NCBI GenBank assembly: GCA_017429765.1
Contig: JAFROJ010000056.1
Location: 1 to 64,000, forward strand
Length of the DNA: 64,000 nt
From: Bacteroidales bacterium
Lineage (GTDB): Bacteria; Bacteroidota; Bacteroidia; Bacteroidales; UBA932
Reading direction: 5' to 3'
Each line of letters begins with the position of its first letter. The stretch's first letter is position 1. The notes below the pieces were generated by a model. It ran no database searches, was not told the origin of the DNA, and saw only the letters and a list, made by a program, of their open reading frames with translations. Both the position numbers and the translations under genes were made by a program. This document shows positions 1-9,600 of the stretch, in pieces.

Positions 1-134
1 AAAAAAATAATGCCGAATCTCTATCTGCCAAACGCACTTACCCACAAGGAAAGTGCTTCTTTTGGTCTGACCGAACTTTAGAAAAGTATGTTAAACGCCT
101 GAGAAATCGGGCAATAAACGAATATTATTTACGA

Positions 135-1604
135 ATGAAACATATAAAGCTGTTGTTTGTCCTTCCGTTGCTGGCTTCCGCCGCCTGTTCGGCCCTTGCT
201 TCGGCCGATGACGGACTTGTTTTCGACCCCGCTTCCGGCAAAGCCGGCAGTCTCACCATGCCCGACGGACAGACTGTGAGCTACACCGCCTATGAGAAGC
301 TTTTCTTCGTGACCAACGTGGAGGACAGCACCTATCAGTACATGAACGTCTTTGTTCCCGAGACGGCGACCGGCGAGACTCCCATATTCCTGCGCACGTA
401 CGTTGGCGGGTATATGGCTTCCGAGGCGGCCAGGCCGCAGGCCGGCGATGCCTCAGGCAGGGCGCTCGCCGAAGGCTACGTGGTGGCCATCCCGGGTAGC
501 CGAGGAAGGAATTCCAAGGTAGGGGAGACCTGGACCGGAAGGGCTCCCGCGGCCATCCTGGATCTCAAGGCCGCTATCCGCTATCTGCGTCATTTCGACG
601 CCGTGATGCCGGGAGACGCCGAGCGGATCATCACCGACGGGACCAGCGCGGGGGGCGCCATGTCAGCCTTGATGGGAGCGACGGGCAACTATCCTGACTA
701 CGAGCCTTACCTGGAGGCGATGGGCGCCGCTAAGGAAAGGGACGATGTCTTCGCCTCCGTCTGCTTCTGTCCCATCATCGACCTGGATCATGCCGACATG
801 GCCTACGAATGGCTCTTCAAGGACACTGACAGCCGCCAGGGGCTTTCAGATGAGCAAAAGGCGCTTTCCGCCTCTTTGGCGGCGCGGTTCCCGGCCTATC
901 TGGAGAGTCTCCGTCTGACCAAGGCCGACGGCTCGCCGCTGACGGCCGACAACTTTCTGGACTATATCCGCGAGCTGCTCATTACCGCCGCCCAGAAGGC
1001 TAAGGATGCCGGGGCGGACATTTCCGCCGAGTTGGGATTCACCTTCAACCAGGAGTCCAGGGGCCGTTTCGCGGCGCCGCTGAACGGCGGGATGCCTCCG
1101 CAGGCGGTCAACCGTCCCGCCGGAGGTCCCGGCGGCCGCGTCGGTGAATATATAACCGGACTTGACATGCCCACCTACCTCAATTATGTGGTGAGCACCC
1201 AGCCGCTGAAGGGCGTTCCCGCTTTCGATTCCAAAGATGTGCTTGGCAGCCGCGCCTCCGGGGAGAACGATGAGTTCGGCGACGCCGCGGGATCCTCTGT
1301 CAACTACACTGAATATGCCGCCTCGCTCACAGGAGCGACAGTCTCAGAGGAACTGAGGCGGCGGGTGTTCCTGATGAACCCTATGAATTTCGTCGGCGAT
1401 CCCCAAGCCACGACCGCTCCCCATTGGTATATCCGCCACGGGGCCCGTGACCGGGATACCTCCTTCCCTGTCCCTGTGGCCTTCGCCACCAAACTCCAGA
1501 ATGCCGGGAAGGATGTTGACTTCCTTCTTGCCTGGAACCGCCCGCACAGCGGCGACTATGCCCTGGATGAGTTGTTCGCCTGGATCGGATCGATCACAAA
1601 GTAA
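135..1604 (+). CDS. tannase-family (subtype B) secreted alpha/beta-hydrolase
   Basis: The 489-residue product begins with a hydrophobic export signal that includes a possible lipobox ending at Cys18. A nucleophile elbow GTSAGG (Ser171) follows a block with MPGDA and DLKAA upstream of it. Near the C-terminus are an acid-bearing ARDRDTSF segment and HSGDYALDELFAW, which supply candidate Asp and His of the triad. This layout and these blocks match bacterial subtype B tannases, which hydrolyse galloyl esters of plant tannins; the true substrate here is inferred. The product probably acts in the periplasm or on the cell surface. The exported nitroreductase gene follows 7 bases later, so the two are probably co-transcribed. 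A feruloyl or other carboxylesterase role remains possible. Confidence 0.78.
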   Translation: MKHIKLLFVLPLLASAACSALASADDGLVFDPASGKAGSLTMPDGQTVSYTAYEKLFFVTNVEDSTYQYMNVFVPETATGETPIFLRTYVGGYMASEAARPQAGDASGRALAEGYVVAIPGSRGRNSKVGETWTGRAPAAILDLKAAIRYLRHFDAVMPGDAERIITDGTSAGGAMSALMGATGNYPDYEPYLEAMGAAKERDDVFASVCFCPIIDLDHADMAYEWLFKDTDSRQGLSDEQKALSASLAARFPAYLESLRLTKADGSPLTADNFLDYIRELLITAAQKAKDAGADISAELGFTFNQESRGRFAAPLNGGMPPQAVNRPAGGPGGRVGEYITGLDMPTYLNYVVSTQPLKGVPAFDSKDVLGSRASGENDEFGDAAGSSVNYTEYAASLTGATVSEELRRRVFLMNPMNFVGDPQATTAPHWYIRHGARDRDTSFPVPVAFATKLQNAGKDVDFLLAWNRPHSGDYALDELFAWIGSITK

Positions 1605-1611
1605 GAAAGAT

Positions 1612-2238
1612 ATGAGAAATATTCATTTTTTGATGATAGCCATGCTCGCGGCGACTCTTTCCGCGTCTTCCTGCAAGGGGCAGGAGCGCGGGGGGGACAT
1701 GACAGTCAAGGAGGCGCTTTCCCAGCGCCATTCCGTACGCTCCTATTCCGGAGAAACCCTTAGCGACGAGACTGTGCTGGAGATTCTGTGGGCGGCCAAC
1801 GGGGTGAACCGGGAAGACGGACGCAGGACTGCCTCTTCAGCTGTCAACGCTCAAGACATCGACCTTTACGTTTGCAAGGCCGACGGCACCTTCAAGTATG
1901 ACCCCCAAGCCGCCCGTCTGGACAAAGTCACCGAAGAGGACATACGTCCGCTCTTGAGAGCCCAGAACCGCTTTGTGGATCAGGCGCCTGTCACCATCCT
2001 GCTGGTGACGGACCAGACTCGCTTCGGGGAGCCTCGCCCAGGCAGCCGTAACATGAGTTTCGGCTTCATTGACGCTGGCATCGTCTCGGGGAATATCTCC
2101 CTGTATTGCACGGCCGCCGGCCTCGGAACTGTCTGCTGCGCTCCCAGAATGAGAATCGAGGAAATCCAGAAATCGCTCGGACTGACTGATCAGCAAGTCC
2201 CCGTTCTTTACCACCCGATCGGTTATCCCGCCGAATAA
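1612..2238 (+). CDS. exported nitroreductase-family oxidoreductase (copy 1)
   Basis: The 208-residue protein has an N-terminal hydrophobic signal with a lipobox-like end (SASSC) and then a nitroreductase fold. The segment SQRHSVRSYSG is the FMN-binding start, LWAANGVNREDGRRT the middle, and AAGLGTVCCAP the second flavin-contact region. Family members reduce nitro groups, quinones or form heterocycles using FMN. An export signal on a flavin enzyme is uncommon outside Bacteroidetes. The ATG at 1612 was chosen because the reading frame upstream overlaps the preceding gene and lacks a signal peptide. A clear paralogue lies at 16267-16893. Electron donor and substrate are unknown. Confidence 0.82.
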   Translation: MRNIHFLMIAMLAATLSASSCKGQERGGDMTVKEALSQRHSVRSYSGETLSDETVLEILWAANGVNREDGRRTASSAVNAQDIDLYVCKADGTFKYDPQAARLDKVTEEDIRPLLRAQNRFVDQAPVTILLVTDQTRFGEPRPGSRNMSFGFIDAGIVSGNISLYCTAAGLGTVCCAPRMRIEEIQKSLGLTDQQVPVLYHPIGYPAE

Positions 2239-2625
2239 TCCTCCGCCAAGTCCGCCTTCCTGATGACCTACGCCTTTAATTCTTTACGACGCTCCAGTTT
2301 CTTGATATCCTCCGCTGGTGGCAGTTCCTCTGGACACCATGGTAAACGCCCTGGCATCCCACGAGGAGTGTCAGGGCTTATTCATTTCGATAAACAGGGA
2401 ATTGAGCTTTCATCTGTCATTCTGAGCGTAAGCGAAGAATCTAGTTATTATCAATTGCTTACAGATTCTTCACTTCGCCCTTCGACAGGCTCAGGACAGG
2501 TTTCAGAATGACAAAGCATTTTCGATTTAACGAAGACAAATATAAACATTTTCCCGACATCCCAGTAAGCGAGACCCTTGGCCCGGACATTCGAGTAGAC
2601 AAGGATCCGGAAGCCTTTCAGCGCG
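2239..2625. other. gene-free intergenic region between convergent genes
   Basis: This 387-base stretch separates the nitroreductase from the opposing lipoprotein gene. I see no credible gene in it. An open frame at 2263-2511 runs through the palindromic repeat annotated separately and looks spurious. A minus-strand TATATTTG at 2537-2544 fits a -7 box, but no -33 box or downstream gene goes with it. The remainder shows nothing recognisable. Confidence 0.7.
2415..2513. repeat. REP/MITE-like imperfect palindrome
   Basis: The left arm (2415-2442) starts TGTCATTCTGAGCG and ends GCGAAGAATCT. The right arm (2463-2513) starts AGATTCTTCACTTCG and ends TTCAGAATGACA, so the outer ends and the inner ends are complementary. 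The right arm carries an extra block (about 2478-2500) with CCCTTCGACAGGCTCAGGAC, so the hairpin is asymmetric. Similar TCATTCTGAGC...GAAGAATCT palindromes are dispersed in many bacterial genomes. No transposase is nearby. It could act as a transcript-end stabiliser between the convergent genes. Confidence 0.75.
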
Positions 2626-3228
2626 TTATCTACTATCCAGATTTAATAGTTCACTCGCGATAATCCGGTAGTGCGGATGATAAGCGGCGTTATAGGCGGC
2701 ACTGTGGTGCCAGGCGTACTGGCCGGAGGCCAGCAGCTCGTCGATCCGGGCCTTCTCTTCCCGTAAGTCAGGAATGTCTGGATATTCCTTCTCGATGATA
2801 GCCGCGATCTCGGACCATTCCGCTTTCCACCGCTCGATGTCCTCATCCGTGACTTCTTTCGCGCTCGCCATCAACGCGTCAGTGAGCTGGTCGGCCGTCA
2901 TCAGACCGTCGGCAACCACTGAAAGGTTAACTCTCACATAATTACCCTCCCAGCCGCAGGGTTCCGTTCTTGGCCCCGTCAGAGTGTCGGCGGAGGCTAA
3001 TTCTGAAAGAATATAATCCTTGGCTGATTGCCTGTCATTGATTATGTGCCCTGGGCCGAAGCGGTCCTGGAAAAATGATTTGTACAAGTCTTGCAGCCTC
3101 GATTCCGGGAATGACTCCATTTGGACCGAGACCGCCTTCCTGACAGCCTTAGGGTCGACAATCCGCTGGCCGCAAGAGCTGAGAACAAGAGTGATGACCA
3201 GAAGCGGAGCGAAAAACCTTAATCTCAT
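2626..3228 (-). CDS. conserved Bacteroidetes lipoprotein of unknown function
   Basis: The 200-residue product has a lipoprotein signal ending VLSSC at about residue 19. The mature part is mostly helical, with a conserved-looking segment YKSFFQDRFGPGHII near residues 49-63 and a His/Tyr-rich C-terminus (WHHSAAYNAAYHPHYRII). I know similar hypothetical lipoproteins in Bacteroidales, but no function. It probably faces the periplasm or the surface. It is transcribed divergently from the ferritin-like gene across a 167-base regulatory region. Confidence 0.7.
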   Translation of the reverse strand: MRLRFFAPLLVITLVLSSCGQRIVDPKAVRKAVSVQMESFPESRLQDLYKSFFQDRFGPGHIINDRQSAKDYILSELASADTLTGPRTEPCGWEGNYVRVNLSVVADGLMTADQLTDALMASAKEVTDEDIERWKAEWSEIAAIIEKEYPDIPDLREEKARIDELLASGQYAWHHSAAYNAAYHPHYRIIASELLNLDSR

Positions 3229-3317
3229 CTATAGAGTTTATTTTGAGAGTGTTAACCTCTACAAATATAGCTTTTTCATCTATTCCCTCAAAATAGTGCC
3301 GCGACAAAATATTATAA

Positions 3318-3333
3318 ATATCGCTTGCGATAT
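3318..3333. promoter_or_regulatory. candidate operator palindrome at ferritin promoter
   Basis: The sequence ATATCGC-TT-GCGATAT is a perfect 7+7 inverted repeat whose centre contains the TTG of the -33 box of the promoter at 3325-3354. A related CGATATA copy lies at about 3365-3371, after the likely transcription start. The position fits an operator for a repressor controlling the ferritin-like gene; the regulator is unknown. Confidence 0.5.
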
Positions 3334-3354
3334 AAAAATTAAATCGTATATTTG
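3325..3354 (+). promoter_or_regulatory. Bacteroidetes-type promoter of the ferritin-like gene
   Basis: TTG at 3325-3327, a 19-base spacer and TATATTTG at 3347-3354 match the Bacteroidetes sigma-ABfr consensus (TTTG, 17-23 bases, TAnnTTTG). Transcription would start near 3361, about 35 bases before the start codon at 3396. Confidence 0.7.
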
Positions 3355-3395
3355 TGTCGTGAACGATATATACAACAACTAAACATTATAGAATC

Positions 3396-3851
3396 ATGGA
3401 TTTCACAACTACTTTTCAGATTTCACAGATGATTGTGAACGAGCTCGCGGGCAGCGCCTTTGTGCACAAAATGCAGGGACAGATTTTCAAGAGCCAGGGC
3501 TTCACCAAACTTGGCCAGAAGTACATCGATCACTATGCAGAGGAAATGGAATGGGTCGAGAAATACACCAATCGCATGCTTGATCTTGGATGTGTGCCTG
3601 AGGTGAATGTCTGCTCCCAGACCACCCTGATCGAAGATCCCAAGGCCTACCTTGAGGCCGACCTCAAGCTTCAGAGGGAAGGTGTTGAGACACTCTACGG
3701 GATTATGCCCAAACTTGCCGCTGATCCCACCACTTATGACCTCACCAAGGCCTATTTGCTGGACGAGGAGGAGGATCTTTACTGGGACGAGGAACAGTTG
3801 GATCTCATCGAGAAGATCGGTCTTCAGAACTGGCTTGTCAAGCAACTCTAA
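3396..3851 (+). CDS. ferritin-like / bacterioferritin-related protein
   Basis: The 151-residue, all-helical, strongly acidic protein has the spacing of carboxylates expected of a ferritin-like four-helix bundle. These include Glu16 in the first helix, a YAEEMEW block near residues 47-53 and an LLDEEEDLYWDEEQLD segment near 124-139. Such proteins store iron or detoxify peroxide at a di-iron centre in the cytoplasm. I cannot tell whether it binds haem. It precedes the peroxidase gene by 35 bases and has a strong promoter with a palindromic element, suggesting an iron- or oxidant-responsive peroxide-defence operon with the next two genes. Confidence 0.75.
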   Translation: MDFTTTFQISQMIVNELAGSAFVHKMQGQIFKSQGFTKLGQKYIDHYAEEMEWVEKYTNRMLDLGCVPEVNVCSQTTLIEDPKAYLEADLKLQREGVETLYGIMPKLAADPTTYDLTKAYLLDEEEDLYWDEEQLDLIEKIGLQNWLVKQL

Positions 3852-3886
3852 TAACATCGCTCTCAGCGGCGCTAAACAGAAAGGAC

Positions 3887-4429
3887 ATGACACGGATTTA
3901 CGATTTCAAAACCACCGGCAATAAGGGTGGGGAAGTGGATCTCGCCCAGTATGAGGGCAAGGTGCTGATGATAGTGAACACCGCTTCCAAGTGTGGTTTC
4001 ACCCCTCAGTACGACGGCCTCGAGGCCCTGTACCAGAAGTATAAGGATCAGGGACTGGTGATCCTTGGTTTCCCTTGTGACCAGTTCGCCGGCCAGGAGC
4101 CGGGAGACAATGACCAGATCGCCGAGTTCTGCCGACTCAACCACGGCGTCACCTTCCCGCTGATGGCCAAGACCAAGGTCAACGGTCCCGATGCCGAGCC
4201 TGTTTTCGAATATCTCAAGGCCCAGGCTCCCACCGAGGAATACAACGGCCTCAAGGCCAAAGCCACGGCCAAGATGCTTAAAGGCTTGAGCAAGAGCATG
4301 GAAAAGGACAGCGACATCCGCTGGAATTTCACCAAGTTCCTCGTCAGCCGTGACGGCGGCGTGATCAAGCGTTACGCCCCCACCACCAAGCCCGAGGATA
4401 TCGAGAAAGATATTCAGGGAATGCTATGA
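3887..4429 (+). CDS. glutathione peroxidase family thiol peroxidase
   Basis: The 180-residue protein carries the family signatures: NTASKCGFTPQY with the peroxidatic Cys36, FPCDQFAGQEPG with the conserved Gln and a candidate resolving Cys, and RWNFTKF with the Trp-Asn pair. Bacterial non-selenium members reduce hydroperoxides using thioredoxin rather than glutathione. The stop overlaps the start of the MarR-family gene by four bases (ATGA), so the two are translationally coupled. Pairing with an OhrR-type sensor indicates organic peroxide defence. Confidence 0.93.
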   Translation: MTRIYDFKTTGNKGGEVDLAQYEGKVLMIVNTASKCGFTPQYDGLEALYQKYKDQGLVILGFPCDQFAGQEPGDNDQIAEFCRLNHGVTFPLMAKTKVNGPDAEPVFEYLKAQAPTEEYNGLKAKATAKMLKGLSKSMEKDSDIRWNFTKFLVSRDGGVIKRYAPTTKPEDIEKDIQGML

Positions 4430-4872
4430 TCCGCGAGGAGTTCAAACTGGACAACCAACTCTGTTTCCGGCTCTACACCGCCTCGCGCCTGATCACCCAG
4501 GCCTACCATCCGCTGCTGTCGGGACACGGGCTGACTTACCCGCAGTACCTCGCGCTTCTGGTTCTGTGGGAGAAGGACGAGCTGCCTGTGAATGACATAG
4601 CCAAGCGTCTGTTCCTGGAGACTAACACGGTCACGCCCCTCCTCCAGCGGATGGAAAAAGCGGGCCTCCTCACTCGCTCGAAAGGCAAGAAAGACGCCCG
4701 TCAGATGATTGTCTCCCTGACGAGGAAGGGGAAAGAGCTCCAGAAAGAACTCTCCGATGTGCCCGGCGCGATCGCCGGGGCCGTGATCTGCGACAGCGTC
4801 AATCCCCAGACCGCACCGGATCTCTACCGGATGCTGGACGATTTGATAGAAAAACTCTCAATGAATAACTAA
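4426..4872 (+). CDS. MarR-family regulator, OhrR type
   Basis: The 148-residue winged-helix protein contains LDNQLCFRLYTASR at residues 8-21, the OhrR hallmark with reactive Cys13. The recognition region LFLETNTVTPLLQRME and the wing SKGKKDARQMIVSLT follow. OhrR proteins repress a peroxide-resistance gene until Cys13 is oxidised by organic hydroperoxide. Its probable target is its own operon with the ferritin-like protein and peroxidase. A bidirectional terminator follows immediately. Confidence 0.88.
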   Translation: MIREEFKLDNQLCFRLYTASRLITQAYHPLLSGHGLTYPQYLALLVLWEKDELPVNDIAKRLFLETNTVTPLLQRMEKAGLLTRSKGKKDARQMIVSLTRKGKELQKELSDVPGAIAGAVICDSVNPQTAPDLYRMLDDLIEKLSMNN

Positions 4873-4909
4873 AAAAAGAGTGGCGCTGGTGACGGCGCCA
4901 CTCTTTTTC
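4872..4909. terminator. bidirectional rho-independent terminator
   Basis: A stem of AAAAGAGTGGCGC pairing with GCGCCACTCTTTT is flanked by A and T tracts on either side. It can end both the peroxide operon from the left and the SusC-SusD transcript from the right. Confidence 0.9.
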
Positions 4910-4926
4910 TTGGATAAGGCTGACCC

Positions 4927-6603
4927 TTACTGGACCTTCTTGGCCCAGAAGAGAGTGTAGTAAGCGGAGTCGTTGTCAACCTGCGAGGCGGCAGCCTTGT
5001 AGTTGTCGTTGTTGTTGGCGGACTCGGTGGCCGGGTACTTGACCCTCTGGGTCACGGTCGGGTAGCCGTTGTTGTCGGCTCCGTCGGCGGGATAATAGAG
5101 GGCGGGATAACCGGTGCGGCGGATGTCAGTCCAAGCCTGGGTGGCCTGCTTGATGTTGAAGTTGACCCACTTCTCGGTCATGATGGCCTCAAGCTTGTTG
5201 GAGTAGGCGTCCCACACTTTCTGGGCGTAAGCCGCGATGTCGCTGTCGGAAGGATATTCAGTGGCCCTGAAGTCATCTTCCTGATCGGAATAGATGGCGA
5301 GACGGGTCTGGTCGCTCTCGATGTTCTCCCTGTAGTAGAACTTGATCGAGCAGGCGACACCGTTCTTGAAAGCGGTCTCGGCGTTGCCGCTGGCGTAACC
5401 CTGCTGGTAAGCCTCCGCGAGGAGGAACCAGGCCTCGGCGGCGGTCAGGATAGGGCTTCTGGCGTAGCCGTTGGAGGTGTAGGTGTAGCCGTTGAGGCGG
5501 GCGTAGAGGCGGGTGGCCTCGGTGTTGTGGTTGCTGCCTCCGCGGATGTTCTGCTGAGCGGTGGTCTCACTGGTGCTGCGACCGAAGTACTCTCCGGCGG
5601 AATAGCTGATGTCGTCAGCGTCGGTGGCGGTGTAGTCGCTCTTGGTAGGGACATAGATGACAGGGAGCCTGGGATCGTTCTCACCGGTGATCTGCATGGC
5701 GTCGATGAGAGCCTGGCTGGCCGTGTTGTTGATGTCCTTCCAGGAGTCGCGGCTCTCGATCTGGAAGCCGTCGCTGTCGGACTTCACGAAGATCTCGTTG
5801 TCGTTGTCGCTGACAAGGAGACGTCCGGCGGCCGTGGCGCAGGCGGTCTTACCAACGGAGGTAAGGCTTCCCTGGGCCGCGACATGGACTCCAAGACGGA
5901 GCATAAGGGTGTTGCAGTAGCGCATCCACTTGTCGATGTCGCCCTTGTTGATGAAATCGGCTGCGGTGAGCTTGGCCTGGGTGGTCGAGCTGATGCTGTT
6001 CTTCATCGAGCTGAGCTCTCCGTAGATCGCGTCCAGACGGCTGATGGCGTTGCTGTAGATGGTCTCATCGCTGTCATAGGCGGCGTAGGAAGCCGCGAGG
6101 TCACCGGTGATTCCAAGGTAGCAGGCCTCGCTGAAAGGCACGGGCCCCCAGATGTCGCAGAGCTGGGTGAGATGGTCGATCATGAAGATCTCGGCCAGAT
6201 CCATGAATATCTTGTCGTTGGCCTGGTCAGCGGCGTCCTCGTTGTTGTAGGTGTTCTCCAGGACGCGGAAGTTCCTCAGTACATCGTAGTAGTTGTTCCA
6301 ACGGTCGTTGGCGTAACCGTCGTTGATGAAATAGACGGAGCCGCTGTTGTTGGTGAATCCGATCGTCTGGGCAAGCTTACCGAAGTAGTTGTCCCAGGTG
6401 TACATACGCCAGTAGCTGTTGAAAGTGTTCTGGTTGCCGGCGTAGAAGGTGCCAGTCATGAGTTTGTCGCAGGTGACGACCGTGGTCTTGGAGGGGTCGG
6501 GATAGAGCTCCCCGAACTTCTCGTTAGAGCAGGAAACGGACAGGATGGCGACAGCGGAAATGGCAAGGATGATTGAATATATCTTTTTCATTGTCTTATC
6601 CAT
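4927..6603 (-). CDS. SusD/RagB-family outer-membrane lipoprotein
   Basis: The 558-residue product has a lipoprotein signal ending LSVSC. The mature part is rich in aromatic residues and Asn/Ser, with the typical helical TPR-like segments (IFMDLAEIFMIDHLTQLCDIWGP near 135-155, AEAWFLLAEAY near 395). SusD-like proteins sit on the cell surface and pass ligand to the partner SusC barrel. It starts two bases after the stop of susC; an alternative start lies at 6591. No glycoside hydrolase is adjacent, so the ligand (glycan, peptide or other) cannot be inferred. Confidence 0.9.
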   Translation of the reverse strand: MDKTMKKIYSIILAISAVAILSVSCSNEKFGELYPDPSKTTVVTCDKLMTGTFYAGNQNTFNSYWRMYTWDNYFGKLAQTIGFTNNSGSVYFINDGYANDRWNNYYDVLRNFRVLENTYNNEDAADQANDKIFMDLAEIFMIDHLTQLCDIWGPVPFSEACYLGITGDLAASYAAYDSDETIYSNAISRLDAIYGELSSMKNSISSTTQAKLTAADFINKGDIDKWMRYCNTLMLRLGVHVAAQGSLTSVGKTACATAAGRLLVSDNDNEIFVKSDSDGFQIESRDSWKDINNTASQALIDAMQITGENDPRLPVIYVPTKSDYTATDADDISYSAGEYFGRSTSETTAQQNIRGGSNHNTEATRLYARLNGYTYTSNGYARSPILTAAEAWFLLAEAYQQGYASGNAETAFKNGVACSIKFYYRENIESDQTRLAIYSDQEDDFRATEYPSDSDIAAYAQKVWDAYSNKLEAIMTEKWVNFNIKQATQAWTDIRRTGYPALYYPADGADNNGYPTVTQRVKYPATESANNNDNYKAAASQVDNDSAYYTLFWAKKVQ

Positions 6604-6605
6604 TT

Positions 6606-9600
6606 TTAGAAGTTGGCGCGGAGTGAGACACCGAAGGTGCGTGAAGTGGAGGTGGAACCACCGATGCAGACCTGCTGCGCCCAGTTGGTACCGTCAGTGG
6701 CCTCGGCATCGAAGATGGGGAGGTTCTTGTAGACGAAGAACGGGTTACGGGCGAAAGCGGAGACCTTGAAGTTGTTGCAGTGGAACTTGCGGGTGAAGCT
6801 CTCGGGGATCGCGTAGCTGAGGGTGATCTCGCGGCACTTCAGGTAGGTGTTCTTGAAGATGGATCCGGAGTAGAAGCGGGAGCCGCCGGTTCCCCAGCCG
6901 TACTGCTTCTCGAGAACCATTTCCTGGCTGACCATCTTGGTGTTCTTGCTTCCGTCGGCGAGGACGCCGTCAAGGATGACACCGTCGTGGCGGACAGCCT
7001 GGCCGTTGGGGCCGTACTGGCCTGTGTAGGCGATAGCGTCTCCGCTGAATCCCTTGCTCAGGTAGTATGACTGGCCGCCGAGGGACTCGTTACGATAGGG
7101 GAGGGACTCCTCGATCTGGCCGGTGTGCATGTAGTACTGGTAAGGCATGTTGAACACGTCGCCGCCGATCTGGTAGCTGAAGTTCATGTCGAGAGTGACT
7201 CTCTTGTAGCCAAGGTTGAAAGCGAAACCTCCAACGAGGTCAGGCATGGCGTTACCGACCTTGACAACCTCGTCGGTGCGGGCGTAGTAGCCGTCGGATC
7301 CGATGATCTTGTTGCCGTTAGCGTCGCGCTTGTAGTCGAAGGCGTAGATGTCGCCCATCTTCTCTCCCTCATAGGAGAAGAGGTAGGCGGCTCCGTTGTC
7401 CCAGCGGCTGTGCTCGATACGGGTCACGCCGTCGGCCAGCTTCACGACCTTGTTGGTGTTCCAGGCGGCGTTGCCGCTGATCTCGAAGCGCCAGTCGCGG
7501 TTCTCGATGAGGGTGGCATAGGCGGAAAGCTCTACACCCTGGTTGGTGAGCTCACCGACGTTCATCAGGATGGAGGAACCACCGGCGGAGCGGGCCACTG
7601 TGCTCTCGAGGATCTGGTCGATGATGCGCTTGTGGTAGTAGGTCAGCTCAAAGCCGTAGCGGTTATTCATGAACTTGTTCTCGACACCGAACTCCCACTC
7701 ATGGGTGGTCTCAGGGCGGATACTCTCGTTACCCAGGGAGGCGCCGAGCTGGTTGTAGGTGTAGCCCGAAGCGGAGCTCTGGTTGTAGGCGACAGCGGCC
7801 TTGTAGATGGCCGGGGCGAGACCCACGACACCGTAAGAGGCGCGCAGCTTGCCATAGTCGTACCATGACGGACGGTTGGAGAGCAGCTCGCTGTAGATGA
7901 GCGAGGCGTTGAACGAGGGATAGAAGTAAGAGTTGTGTCCGGGGGCGAGGGTGGAGGTCTTCTCATTTCGGATCGTGGCCTCGAGGAAGAGGTAGTTGCC
8001 GAAGGAGAGGCCGGCGGTCGCGTAGACAGCCTGCTTGAGGAGCTCGCTGGTGCTCATGCTCGCGTTCTTGGTGTTCTTGCTGGCGTTGAGGTGGAACCAG
8101 TTCTCCACAGTGAGGCCTCCGTTTGTCCCGACGGAGGTGATGAGAGTCTTCTCGTTCCTCGCGGAGTAACCCACGTTGAGGTCAAGGGCGATGTTGTCGG
8201 TGATGTCCTTCTGCCAGTTGAGGAGGGCGTCGCCGTAGACAGTCTGGTACTTTCTCTTGGTGATGCCGTAATAGCCGCCTTCTCCGGAGAAGACCTGGGC
8301 GGTTCCCTGGTACTCCTTAAGCTCAACATCCTGGCCGGTCCAGTCAGTGGCGATGTTGCCCTTCAGGGTGAGGCCGGGGATGATCTGCCAGGAAGGAGTC
8401 ACGCTGGCGATGAGCCTCTGGTTGTCTTCCAGCTGCTCTTTTCCGAGGATATTCCAGTAGTACTCGGTGATGAGGGAGTTCACATTGGGGGAATATTCCC
8501 AACCCTCGGCGGGGTTCTCATGGCTTGAGCTCGTGTAGACCCTGTTCTGGTAGCCCGCCGCGGTCACGGTGTGCTCGCGGAAATACTTGGCGTCGTCGAA
8601 CGATCCGACCATACCGGTGAAGTTGGTGACCAGTCGGCTGATACGGTAGGGACGGTTCTTCACGTACTGCTTCATGTAGTTGACCGAGTAGTCAAGCTTG
8701 ACAGTCTTGGTGATGTTCTGGCTGCCGGCGATCTGGAAGTTGTGCTTGTCCAGATGGGAGTTGTACTGGTTGGGGGTGTTGTCCATCCAGGTGTAGGAGA
8801 AGCGGGTGTTGCCGTTTTCGCCTCCGGTGGTCACCGAGACATTGTACTGCTGGGTGAAACCTGTGCGGAAGATGTCGGAGTACGGGTCGTTAGTGAGGGC
8901 GGTGTACTTCATCATGCCGGAAGGGGTGTAGATGTCCTTGCCGTCATACTCGGGGCCGAAGCCGTAGTAACCGCCGCCGTCGACCGCCTGGCCGTAGAAG
9001 GAACGGACAGTGTTGCCGTTACGATCCTTGTAGCTTGTGGTGAAACCGAAGGTCGGCGAAGTGGGATCCATGTCCACATCGTAGTAGTTCCAGTACTGGA
9101 AGGCGTCGCCGGGACCGAAGACGGTCTGCATCTTGGGCATGTAGGCCACCACGTCGGCGTAGGCCGTGGCGCCGAACTCGACATGGGTGCCGGAGTTCTT
9201 CTTACCCTTCTTCATGGTGATGAGGACCACACCGTTAGCTCCCTCAGAACCATAGAGGGAGGTGGCGGAGGCGCCCTTCAGGATGGAGAGACTCTCGATG
9301 TCCTCGACGTTGATGTCGGCGAGTCCGTTGGTCTCCATGCGCTGCTGACCCCAGTAGCCGTCGTTGTTGACATCACCGTTACGCACGGGGATGCCGTCGA
9401 CGATCACGAGGGGCTGGTTGGTTCCGGTGATGGTCGAGAGACCGCGGACGTTGATGGAGATAGCGCCGGTCGCTCCACCGGGGGCGGTGGTCACGCGGAC
9501 ACCGGCCGCCTTACCATAGAGGGCGGTACCCAGGGTAGGGGAGGCGGTGGCCATGAGGCTCTCGGAGTTGACCGTGCTGACGGCGTAGCCGAGTTTCTTC

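Noticed and set aside
2263..2511. 82-codon plus-strand frame after the nitroreductase
   Set aside because: Runs through the palindromic repeat and has no protein-like pattern.
2537..2544. Minus-strand TATATTTG promoter
   Set aside because: No -33 box at the right distance and no gene downstream; AT-rich spacer coincidence.
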